Assembly (NCBI GenBank): GCA_008711295.1
Contig: VUYV01000177.1
Coordinates: forward strand, 1,588,509 to 1,652,508
DNA length: 64,000 nt
Source of the DNA: Anarhynchus alexandrinus
Taxonomy: Eukaryota > Chordata > Aves > Charadriiformes > Charadriidae
Direction: 5' to 3'
Position 1 is the first letter of the stretch. Every line of letters starts with the position of its first letter. Shown piece after piece: positions 28,178 through 38,545 of this stretch. The notes below the pieces were generated by a model. It was not told where the DNA came from. It searched no databases and saw only the letters and a program-made list of their open reading frames with translations. A program made the position numbers and the translations under genes.

Positions 28178-28234
28178 CCTCACCCCCGCCGCCCAAGTAC
28201 TTGACCGCCGCCCGCGGGCTGGCGGGCAGCGACC
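28178..28234 (-). other. Possible first-exon 3' end with splice donor, minus strand
   Basis: Reading leftward out of the gap, the minus strand reaches the donor-like site GGG|GTGAGG, with the last exon base at 28184 and the intron starting at 28183. One frame between gap and donor is open and reads PASPRAAVKYLGG before the site. Whether this is coding, 5' UTR or chance cannot be decided because the upstream exon is hidden by N. C>G skew on the left flank is compatible with leftward transcription. The gene is not identified. Confidence 0.25.
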
Positions 28235-28559
28235 NNNNNNNNNNNNNNNNNNNNNNNNNNNNNNNNNNNNNNNNNNNNNNNNNNNNNNNNNNNNNNNNNN
28301 NNNNNNNNNNNNNNNNNNNNNNNNNNNNNNNNNNNNNNNNNNNNNNNNNNNNNNNNNNNNNNNNNNNNNNNNNNNNNNNNNNNNNNNNNNNNNNNNNNNN
28401 NNNNNNNNNNNNNNNNNNNNNNNNNNNNNNNNNNNNNNNNNNNNNNNNNNNNNNNNNNNNNNNNNNNNNNNNNNNNNNNNNNNNNNNNNNNNNNNNNNNN
28501 NNNNNNNNNNNNNNNNNNNNNNNNNNNNNNNNNNNNNNNNNNNNNNNNNNNNNNNNNNN
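28235..28559. other. Assembly gap (325 N)
   Basis: A run of 325 undetermined bases sits in the densest part of the CpG island and is followed almost directly by a C11 homopolymer (28574-28584). Extreme GC content and homopolymers often cause such dropouts in avian assemblies. The likely transcription start and first exon are therefore missing. Confidence 0.99.
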
Positions 28560-28573
28560 TGCAGGTGTGGTTT

Positions 28574-28584
28574 CCCCCCCCCCC
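28574..28584. repeat. C11 homopolymer at the gap edge
   Basis: Eleven consecutive C on the plus strand lie 14 bases right of the gap, followed by GCCGCGG. It probably contributed to the gap. Confidence 0.9.
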
Positions 28585-28659
28585 GCCGCGGTGCGGAGAA
28601 CGGCAGTCAGGGAGAGACGGGCCGGAGAGGCAGCAAACAAGGCTCTGGTGAAGGATGCA

Positions 28660-28694
28660 GGGGGCACCGGGGCAGGAGGGCACCGGGGCGGGGG
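28660..28694 (+). promoter_or_regulatory. Putative G-quadruplex in the CpG island
   Basis: Five G-runs of three or more (28660-28664, 28669-28672, 28678-28680, 28685-28688, 28690-28694) are separated by loops of 4, 5, 4 and 1 bases, which satisfies the usual G3+N1-7 pattern. The unit GGGCACCGGGGC occurs twice (28662-28673 and 28678-28689). The run also contains an Sp1-type GC box. G4 motifs near promoters are common; folding here is inferred. Confidence 0.55.
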
Positions 28695-28967
28695 CTGGAA
28701 GAAAGGAACAGGCCAGAGAGGATCCAGGAACAGTGCAGTAAATTTGGAGGGGAAAGGGGAGACCTTGGAAAGCCGAGGTGGGAAGAGAGGGGAGAGAACA
28801 CAAAGTGATTTTGTCAGAGGAAGAAGACAATTTGCAAAGGTTTTGGTAAAGCAAAGAAATGGACAAGACTTCAAACCTTAGAGAGGAAGCCGGCGAGGCT
28901 CGGAGCGGTGCGGGGACGCGGGATGGGGCGGTGAAGGTGGGGAAAACTGTGCTGTGGGGCTCGAAAA

Positions 28968-28983
28968 GTGCACCCAGGTGAGA
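28968..28983 (+). other. Possible splice donor, plus strand
   Basis: The sequence ACCCAG|GTGAGACT contains a near-perfect donor (CAG|GTGAGA) with the boundary at 28977/28978, right where the CpG island ends. This would be a sensible end of a non-coding or coding first exon for a plus-strand gene. No transcript evidence is available, and donor-like strings occur by chance every few kilobases. Confidence 0.3.
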
Positions 28984-30212
28984 CTCCTGTTCAGGACTGC
29001 AGATGTTTGAGGTGTTCTGGAAGGAAAGCACCAGCAAACGTGAGGACAACACTCTCTGTAAGAGTATAAACCATACTAGCTGTAAGATATTAGCTACGTA
29101 TGAGCCATGAGAGCTACAAGGAATCATTGCAGGGGAGCTTATGCCCTGCAGAGTCCCCTCCCTGCTTCAACTGTTGTCTTATTTGTGCTCTATCCCATAA
29201 ATTGCCCATCAAAGCCACCTAATTCTGGAAAGCAAGTGCTCACAACAGACTCCCACCTCTCACATGTGCTTGTTAAACACTTGACTTTGTGAAGGTTGTC
29301 ATTCTGACAGAAAGCAAGCTCGGGCCACTCCAATGAAACAGGAGGAGTGTTAGTTGAATGCTGGATGCCAAAGGGCACGGCTAGGATCCATCCTACGTAA
29401 CCCCACGTAGCACTGAGACAGAAGACATCACAGTCATTGGGTAAAATCATCTGGGTTTGGGTCTTCACCCAAACCTTCCTTTCCACGATCTTTCTCTAGA
29501 CGCATGATTCATTGAGCAAATCGCTTTGAGTGGATGGAATGCTTTATTCCCTCCTCCTCCTTCCAACCACACACACAGAAAAAGTGGGATGGGACACAGA
29601 GACAAGAACACAAGCCCTTTTCCAAACCTAAGATGCAACACTTTTCTGCTAAAGAAGGAGGCTGGAAATACACATTTACTGTTCCACTTCATCCAGACAA
29701 AAAAAAAAAATTCAAGTTATATCGGTTGGCACCAACTTCTAATGCTCTTTTTGGTTCCTCGTCTAGTTAGTTACGGAGTCTGCTTTCCTGTAATCTCTAT
29801 TGTGAGGTGGAATGGAACAGGCATAAAGAAAAATTGGGAAAATCAGCAGCAAAATAATTTGGCAAACCAGACAGCTACGCACAGAAAAAATAATTTTTGG
29901 CAACATTCAGTTGTTTTTCATCTTTCTACAGAAGAAGATTGTTTGGTGAGGAATGCAGCTATTATGTCACTTACATTAGTCAGGAGGAAACTGCTCCATC
30001 CCCAAAGCATTGAATGTTCCAACACAACGTTTGCTACATACACACAGTAAGGATTTCCTGCAAACAGCTCAAAAGCCCTTTCAGTATATGATCCAAGGCT
30101 TGACCGTGCCTCCTGACACCCAGCTGGGAGCACACCACTACCTGGCTTGTGAAACCAGCTGGGTACACCGCAGCTGATCTTTTTAAAGGCACACTGCTGT
30201 GCTGAGTGCCCA
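28984..30212. other. Non-coding sequence right of the CpG island
   Basis: It contains a 174-codon plus-strand frame (29526-30050) and overlapping minus-strand frames of 98 and 127 codons. None resembles a known family and no clear splice-bounded exon was found. An A11 run lies at 29700-29710. It could be the start of a first intron if the plus strand is transcribed. Confidence 0.45.
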
Positions 30213-30272
30213 ACATCCATCACCTGGGGGCAATTATTAAATACATCCATCACCTGGAAGCAATTATTAAAT
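30213..30272. repeat. 30-bp tandem duplication
   Basis: Two adjacent 30-base copies (30213-30242 and 30243-30272) begin ACATCCATCACCTGG and end CAATTATTAAAT. They differ at only two adjacent positions (GGGGG against GGAAG). The duplication is recent relative to the surrounding sequence. It does not break a recognised gene. Confidence 0.95.
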
Positions 30273-30427
30273 ATAGTGCAGAGAGGCCTAACTATCAACA
30301 TGAATGGGAATCACATTAAATCCACGTTGTCCTGGCCAAAGTTGTCCACATTTATAGCGGTCAGATTGACAGATTGCAAAGGCATAGAAGGAACTTTGAA
30401 ATCTATAGGATTTTAGTTTGCTAATTT

Positions 30428-30446
30428 AAAAAAAAAAAAAAAAAAA
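30428..30446. repeat. A19 homopolymer
   Basis: Nineteen consecutive A on the plus strand, followed by GAAAAGAAGA. There is no recognisable retrocopy upstream, so it is treated as simple sequence. Confidence 0.9.
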
Positions 30447-33400
30447 GAAAAGAAGATACTTGGTAAGCTGCAGCAGAAGTCCATAATGCAACATCCCACT
30501 TTCTGAAAGGTTAGAAATATGACCTATGGACTAACACACTGAAACAGCTTATAAATAAACACAGCAACATAATTCAGAGGAGGGTATTTTCATACAGTGA
30601 ATTAGCAAGAATTTGAGAAAGCTAAAAAGCAATGTCCAATTTTAAGTATTAGCCTATTATTAACAATCCATAACACCACTGCTTTGGTGGTGTTTTGGTA
30701 GTATCTAGAAAGCAGGTTCGCAAGGGAGGTGCTGTACAGGAAGACACATCTCCTCAGCCAACTTACAGGCTAAATAAAAAAGACAGATAACAGAAATGAA
30801 AAGGGACCAATGTTACCCCATGCCACAGGCAGGGAGCTGAAGTACAAAAGATGAAGATACTTCACTGATAGACAAAATTATATTGGTGTCAGAATCAAAA
30901 AAATAATTTCAGCTCCAGTACCTTAATCAAAAATTGTTCTCCTTTCTACCTGATGCATTTGTTTATTGACTTGACAGCCTGGGCATTCTACAGTCTTCTG
31001 GTGGTGTCTTGTACAGGTGATGGATGTCAATGGATAGGAATATTTACAAACAATAACGATGATGTAGCACTATGCAGAAATTTAAAGTAAATAATTGCCA
31101 TTAGGACTTACATTTTATGCTGCTTTGCAACCAGATGTGTCCATTAACTTCTACAGCCTTTACCAGGGTTTAAGAAAGCAAGTTGAACATCCCTTACTCA
31201 TTTTACTCTTTCTGTTTAGTCACTGTATAATTGAAGGAGTGTATCTTTCAATTTCTGCTTATATACATTTTTGACAGAGCCATTGCAAGTAGGGAAATGT
31301 ATTGCTTAGTCCCAAACAGGACATTGCTGAAGGATTACCTCTGACCCGAGATCCATCCATTCACACGTCTAGAACCACCACTTTGTTCTGACATGTTTTA
31401 TTGGTCTTGTAAAATAGAAATTCTAAAACAAGGGGGAAAAGGTCAGAGCGTGCATTCACTGAGAGTTATTGACATGGACCTGGCATCAGAGGCAGTCAAT
31501 CAGAAAGATCCATTTGAGTCTAGAGATGTAAAGATTATTTTTATCATAATTTCCCCAGTATGAATTCAAGATACTGCTGGAGGAGAGGATTTAACCCTGA
31601 CAGACAGTTTGCTGAAGAAACCTGGGTAGCTCCAAGGTCACAGTCAATCCTACCCCATGATATATCAGGATATTTAGCTGGGAGTTTTAACTACCACGAT
31701 GATCATATTTTCCGGAAAAAAAAGTTATTAATATCATGGTGAATATCAGTTTTTCTAAGTAACAAAGAAGAGACAGTTTAGCAGTAATATTCAGGTACAA
31801 CATGGTATTACTCTATTGTTAAGGATATTAGACTTCATTAATTAAAAAACAAGCATCGAAAATAAAAGAAATCATGAAAGAAGATTCTTTTTCAACATTA
31901 TAAAAGTCACTTTGCCATCCATGCAAAAGACTTCAGTACATAAATATACATAATTCAGATCCTATAGCAAACTCCATTGTGGCATTTGTTATAGGATCAG
32001 GGTGTAAGGTTCACTGTTCTTTATTGCTTTATTTTAGGACATGTTTGCATAACACCAAAAATGGGAAGCACGTAACCTGACTGGATGCCTAAAGCCATCA
32101 TTCAAACAACTTTCAAATTAATGTACAAATAAAAACAACTAACTAAGCCACAGGAATCTAGATTTGATTACATTTTGGAAGAACTTTATGTATTACCAAA
32201 GAAAATGGTAATATATTTTCCTGTTGGGAAAACAAAAGGGAAAAGAGCATATATGCCGTTTTAAAGAAGAAAATAGATTTAAAAGATGGCATTATAGAGC
32301 ATGCATTTTAATATGATACATAAAAGCCTGGTATTGCAATCACAGGGTAGAGAAATAAGTATCCACTTTTTTGGTAGAATGGAAGTAATGATGTTGCTAG
32401 TCATACAGAGGAAGGGGGTTTATGTGTGCCACACGCAGCAGCAATGACACCGATGTAATTTATGTTTCTTTACAAGCTTGAACTATGCCTAGGGCCTTCC
32501 TCAACATTTGCTCTTTTGCTCCATGGGTTTCAACTTGCCTTGAACATGAGAGGACCTGAACAGAACGATGCAGCATTTTGCTACTGCAACCGCTACTCCA
32601 TTGATTCTCTAGAAGTCTGTAAGCATTTCTCTAGAGACTTATTGAGGTCAGGAGCTTTTAATAAATAAGTAGGGGTGCCATCAAGTAGAATAGAAAAACC
32701 AGCCTGAGAAATGAGTATAAATATAAACATTACTTTCCATATATTCCACAACTGCTAATGTGTTAATTAAACAAAAGAAAATATACTTAAATTATTTATT
32801 CTTAATAAATGAACCATTTGAATAATAAATACATGTGTTGTCTAATCATCAGGAAGTTTTTTAAACAAAAGGCTCTTTTGCAGCAGGAAGAATCACGTGG
32901 AAGGTAGGGAAAGAACTGTATTTGTTTAAATAGCATTAAGAAGACAACCAAAGCGAAATAGCTAAAATGTTGGGAATTAATACTGCTGACAGCCTATTGC
33001 GTTGTCCCTTATAATTTGTGTATAATGTTGTAATTCCTATTTAAGAATGCAGATTGGAACTCTGAAAGTATATGTAACCCTACATTTTCTAATCAGTATA
33101 ATGGAAAACGTGCAAGTAGTTCCTCAGCTCTGATATTCGAAGCCTTAATGCTGAAACCCTCTGCTTTTAAACTCACTGCTTTTGTCACGCTCTTAAATTG
33201 CAAGAGACGTCAATCTTATTTTGGGGTCCATAAGAGGCACATGCTCTTAATGGTTATTTCAAAAGCAATATTTCTTTTAAACGTATTACAAACCTTGCTT
33301 GGTTTTTATAGTGAGAGATCACGAGATAAAATCATGTTACATGTTAAGTTAATCTCACTTAATCACATCAAAATATCCCTTTGATGGACACCTGTATAAA

Positions 33401-36400
33401 AGACTTGTGTCTGGCAGAAAATGAAGATGGTAATTTGGTAGGAGATATGACTCACATCTGAGCGGTCACGTCCTACTGCGGTCGTGCTCCTGGATGTGCT
33501 TTGGAACGAATTGTATAACAAGTCTTGACAGCACATTCTCTTTAGCAATCCTGCAGTACTTTTTGCAAGAGTAGGGATCTTCCACCCAAATTCCTTGCTG
33601 GCTGACTAGGTACCACCTATATAACTTCCCCATAAAATATACTTGAAGATTGTACTCTTCCATGTTCACAAACACAGTGATTTTATGCACCATAGTATGT
33701 TGAATCTCGAAAAAGATAAAGAAAGCAACACTATTCAGGTAATCATCTGCTGGAATTCACAGCAGAGTGCTTAACTCTGTGTTAGTCTTTTTATTGTTTT
33801 CCTTTTAATGAAAATAAGATTCTCACTCCATTGTAATGTTTACCAATGAGATAACACCTGCTAGGTGTTTGCCTTTTCATTTTCAGTGGTGACATGAATT
33901 ACAGAGTACTGTTATCCTTCTTTTGTATTACGTGGTTTGGATCTTTCATTTAAGACATTATTTTATGTAATTAAATCAGAATTCAGAGTCACAGTTTTTT
34001 TTATATAGCATTAATGATATTGTCAGCAAAGTACAAGGATATTAGCAAATATTTTGCAAATTTTTAATGACTGTAGCGCAGGGTTTCAACCTTGACATTG
34101 GATCTAAGTTGGGAAAGACATAGTTAAAATTAATGTATGGAACAGTGAATAAGTATTTTGCCTATAGCCAAGACATAATTTCAACAAACTTAAACCAGGA
34201 ACACAGCGAACAAATATCTTTTTTTCATTTTGTGAAGTCTGTCTTTGAATTAGTTTTTTGATGTCTTTTTCCAAAGGTATGAAAACCACTAGGTGTAAGC
34301 CACAATTAAGTGTACTGTTTCAGATTCTGGCTAGCCAGATAGAGAGATTAATGCCTCCAGCATAACTACAGTTGAAGCTTTCCACATCCATTCACCATAA
34401 ACTACTTCCTCTTCTGAAAGCATAGGCAATGCAATCTTACATTTACATTTAAATTGTTGGCTGCTGTTTTCAGGTAAACTGCTAAGTTTTACGTTTGGCT
34501 TTTTTCCCTTCACACTTATTTTATTCTTTTGACAAAGATTTCAATGGAAAAGTTAATGAATCATAAATACATGATTCCAAAATACCTAGGAATCTCCCCT
34601 ATTTCTTTTGTGAGAATGTTCTCAGTATCATTCCTGCCATTAAAAAGGTAACAACCCTTCTCATCCCTCCTATTCTGCATGAGCAATTGAGGCCAAGAAG
34701 CAATAAACCAGTTTTTATTTGGCTACTAGTAAGATATTGGATGATCAAAGCTGCCAAAGTGGGCCACACGACCTAAATGACGGCATGAAATAGTGTAGTG
34801 TTACCATGTTAGAAAGGTGATAGATCAGCATCCGCACTGTGGCTTGCATCAAAGAGAAAATTGTATAATGCTCTCTTCAGATTATTAGATCATGAAATTG
34901 GTGCTGCCGTACAACCCACTGAACTAGGGCCTTTCTTTATGACCATTTTTTCTATACTCAGAGAGGCAAAAACGTAATCTTCTGGAACACCATGTCAGCT
35001 CTTCATGGGATGGACTTCACGCTTGCTGAACTTGGATGGTAGCACTTTAGATAACCTCAAATACCCAGAGGAAATGAGAACATCAACGGGCCACCAGAAC
35101 TACAGCAATCTTAGTTCTCGGAAGCAAATGCTATCTCCTGAAGGCATAGCAGGCAAATTCTTTAACTCTTCAATGTGTTTATTTCTTCTTCCTAACATTT
35201 TTTTCTTTCTCATATTACCTGCTTTCAACCAACTCATCTTCTGCTAAGTTCCATTTCACAGGACATACATTCTGTAAACATCACAGTGAAGTGTCCTGGT
35301 TTGAGATGTAAATTGGTACCCCATTGCTGGGTTTATAGCCCATATTAATTCCCTATATTAATTCCCTATATTCTCCTTTCTGCTTTGTATAGACTTTAGA
35401 GAAGATGTGAACCCATGTAGGGACGTGAATATGGCTATTTTAATGTGCATAGGGGGAAGAACAATAAATATCCAGGGTGACATTTGAGGCCAAACTAGAA
35501 ATGCAATTTGACAAATTTTTAACTGTAATGAAGGGAAAAATTACAGTATTTCTATCCATCCTGAGTGGCCTTAATGGGGCCGCTCTAACTCCCATCAGAC
35601 TGCAGAACAAAATTTCTATAGGATCTGTTTTTCATGCCCTTTGCCTTTTTTAGACATTTTCAGTTCTCATGCCTTGCCCCATGTTCTAGAACTTTTAAAT
35701 GAACATTTAGTTTATCTTATTCACCCTCAATGTTCTCCATACTAACTTTTCAATTAACCAATACTTGCTGTTCCTGCCTTCTTCTAGTTTCTGTGTATTT
35801 TCTTAATACTTCCTGAAGTTCTAGAACAACGTGTCAGACTCTAAATTAGTGCAAACTAGCCTAAAATCTATGAGGTTGTCTCTTTATATTTATAACAAAC
35901 ATGAGTTGTTGCAAACTAACGCTTAGGTAGCTTCCATTTATTTGTCAAAGGCTAAGCACAGCTTCCCTTTACCAATTCAGAATCTTCAAAATGAAAAAAA
36001 CACACCTTTGCGGGAAAAGAATATTCTAATATAAAAATGCAGTCAAAGCTTGGAATTGCTGCATAATTATTAGCATCCTTGTAACTGCTACCTTTTCTGT
36101 AGTTTAATTACCAGCTTATTATACCAGACTGTCAAAAAATGATGACACAGATAAAGGTTTTCCAGTCACTATAAAATTTCCTCCTCAAGCTAAATTTGAA
36201 CCAGTTCCTTTCAATAGCTGGGGTTTTTTTTGATTGATGACAATTTTTTATAATTTCCCCACCTTTTTCTCTATGTCTGATTTCTCTTGATTATTATAAT
36301 AACATAATCTTCTACTATATCTATTTTGTTTCTTCTAATACAAATTTCTTGAGAGTAACCATTTTAAATTTAATTCTGTTTGATTTGAGCTGCCAAGAGC

Positions 36401-38040
36401 TCTTGCATTTTGGCTGATCACTTAACAAAACCTGGTATTTACAGGAGCTAATCATTTCAGTAGGAACATAGGTAAAGAGTGCCATCCAGAGACATACAGA
36501 GCTCCAGGCATACTGGCAGTGGAGAACCACCCGAGTGCTGTGAGTCATAGCACTTGCGGGTTTTCTCCCCATTATGGGAAATAATATAATGCAATCTGGA
36601 TTAGTTTTTTTTCTTTAAAAGACCAACACAGCTAATATGTCTGCATCAGAGGAAATCAAAGTACCTGGATACTCTGCAGTACCTCACACTGTGCAGTTGT
36701 ATAGTTCATGACTTCTGCTGTTCCAACTGTACTAGTTTCCTTTGCAATAACTGAACTCTTGCATGTAGAAGAGAAACTACAGTGATTTTTGTGGTTTTGA
36801 AGAGTGACCATATTACACGCAAGTGAATGAAAACAGGGATTGGAAACAAGTCAGAAAAGCTGTTACTGAAACACAATGTGTCCAAAGATGATAAATAATG
36901 GAAAAATTACATCAGAGAGACTCGGTGCTGAAATGCATCCACATAGCTATCCACATGAATCTCTGAATTTTGACTTCAACAAAATTCAGCTGAAACCAAA
37001 CGAATGAATTGCAGTCAAGACCTGAAAAAATGAGTTTGAGAGACCCAGAGTGACTTCAGAGAGGAATCATATATACATGGCAGAGACAGCAGATTCATCA
37101 TTCCAGGAGCCAAGATGAATTCTTAAAAATAAAACCTTATTCATTTGGTTTTCTGAACTAAAGGAATTAAAATCACCAAAGAGTTCAAATCCTAGAACAA
37201 TTCCAAATGTAGTGCTATCCCTTCAGCATAGATTTATACAAAGCAGTGTTTTTCTTACTCTCAGGAAACTATAAGACACCCAAGGACAAATAAGCTACTA
37301 ATTTAGCCAGAGAAGAGATCTTCAAATCCAGTGTTCATAATGTTGTTTGATAACTGAAACAGTAGCTATAGCAATACTTAGGTCTTGGCTCTCCATAAAG
37401 GCTTTGAGTTTCCAGAAGGACTAATTCTTTAACCATGAAAGCGACAAACATTGAAATTATTCTCAATTTCCCAAAATTATAGGTTTTAGTATATAAATAC
37501 AACTTGAGCAAGGAATGTTTTGCCACACATAAAGTGGTTCAGGGCAAAACATCTCAAAGGAGGCAGAAATTATTCTCCTAAATGCAGTCTGTGAGCGAAA
37601 TTTGAAGTGTAGCCCAAAACCATCCTGACTTGTTGACCGATACTAGATGGCCTATGAAGTGGTCATTACCAACAGATGACAGTAACTGGGAGAAATAGTT
37701 CACTGTAACACAGTACATCCTATCAGCCCCATTCTTTATCATGCTCTTCTGTGCTAGAAAAAGATTATGACCTGCTACTTGAATGAAGTTACATGACTTA
37801 CACCCTTTTCATTCACTCACTTTCTGGCAACACAACATAGGACTCTACATTAGGTATATTTATTCTTTCTATAGAATATCATTAGTGAAAATGCTCTGGT
37901 TTGGAAAATTACATTTTGCTACACTTTCATGGAGAGTGTTGGTCTTCCAAGTAATTGAGAATATACTATTTTGAGGTTTGTAAACTTCAGCGAAGCTTGT
38001 GGTAGGCAATGAATTCAAAATGAACATATTAGCCCACTAA
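30447..38040. other. AT-rich non-coding sequence
   Basis: No exon or RNA gene is recognisable in 7.6 kb. Open frames are 83 codons or fewer and scattered over both strands. A short tandem repeat lies at 35342. The stretch near 34670-34710 (TATTCTGCATGAGCAATTGA-like followed by GGCCAAGAAG) faintly resembles a MIR-type SINE in antisense. Nothing else is supportable. Confidence 0.5.
35342..35372. repeat. 13-bp tandem repeat, about 2.4 copies
   Basis: The unit ATATTAATTCCCT is repeated perfectly twice (35342-35354 and 35355-35367) and then partially. It is a short AT-rich tandem repeat without an evident function. Confidence 0.85.
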
Positions 38041-38545
38041 GTGACTCAAATACTACAATAAATGGACTAACAAAATAAAACAGAAAAGAAGCAGAGCTTT
38101 TTCGCAGAGAGCTGCATTTTCTTACTATCTCATTGGAGTCTTGCTGCCGAGACTGCAAATTTCCTAGTGAAATTTCTCATCACCAATAAACAGTAGGCAA
38201 GTATTGTTTAGCAGTTGCCCAACAAATGATCGGCATTTGCATTTCCTCTGGCAACGACAAAGTGGTGTCTATGTTTTAGTAACTTAACAGTTTGAAAAGG
38301 CTGCAATTTAGTTGTGGTAATATCAAAAATCGTTATTGTCGTACAAAAAATTATTACTCTCTAAAAGCTCCTAGAATTTGATAGCTACCAATTCACAGAT
38401 AAAGCAGAAAATGTGATTAAAATACCAAAACAATTAAACAGTGTGAAATTGTTTCAGGTGCCCGTGGATCAATAAATAATGGCCTGTACCTTGATTAGGT
38501 TAAAATTGTCTGTTAATCAATAGGAATGGTTGCTTTTCCTAATAT
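38041..38545. promoter_or_regulatory. Candidate conserved non-coding element / enhancer
   Basis: This block is AT-rich but not low-complexity, and is dense in motifs typical of vertebrate developmental enhancers. There is an octamer-type ATTTGCAT (38236-38246 region) and homeodomain or PBX/HOX-like strings ATCAATAAATAATGG, CTTGATTAGG and TTAATCAATAGG between 38468 and 38525. It contains no repeat I recognise and no long open frame. The call rests on visual texture only; conservation was not tested. Mid-low confidence. Confidence 0.25.

Larger units (their letters stand above)
27620..28970. promoter_or_regulatory. CpG island: probable promoter and first-exon region
   Basis: GC content and CpG density rise abruptly at about 27620 and fall again after about 28970, in an otherwise AT-rich and CpG-poor window. 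The densest part (27900-28234) is packed with CG dinucleotides. GC-box-like sites (GGGGCGGGG at 28685-28693 and GGGGCGG at 28924-28930) are present, and no convincing TATA box is visible. Such islands in birds mark promoters, often with the first exon inside. The core is lost in an assembly gap, so neither TSS nor start codon can be placed. Long open frames through the island exist on both strands, but GC-rich DNA is generally stop-poor, so they are not evidence of coding. Confidence 0.85.

Noticed and set aside
27369..29127. Very long open frames of 315-501 codons across the CpG island on both strands
   Set aside because: They run through 325 N, which translate as unknown residues without stops, and through stop-poor GC-rich DNA. 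No recognisable domain is present.
29526..30050. 174-codon plus-strand open frame close to the CpG island
   Set aside because: Resembles no known protein, overlaps minus-strand frames and has no clear exon boundaries. Kept as a note because of its position.
35292..35500. TGTCCTGGTTTGAG start resembling the 5' end of some avian retroviral LTRs
   Set aside because: Only the first dozen bases fit. No polyadenylation signal layout, no matching CA end and no target-site duplication were found.
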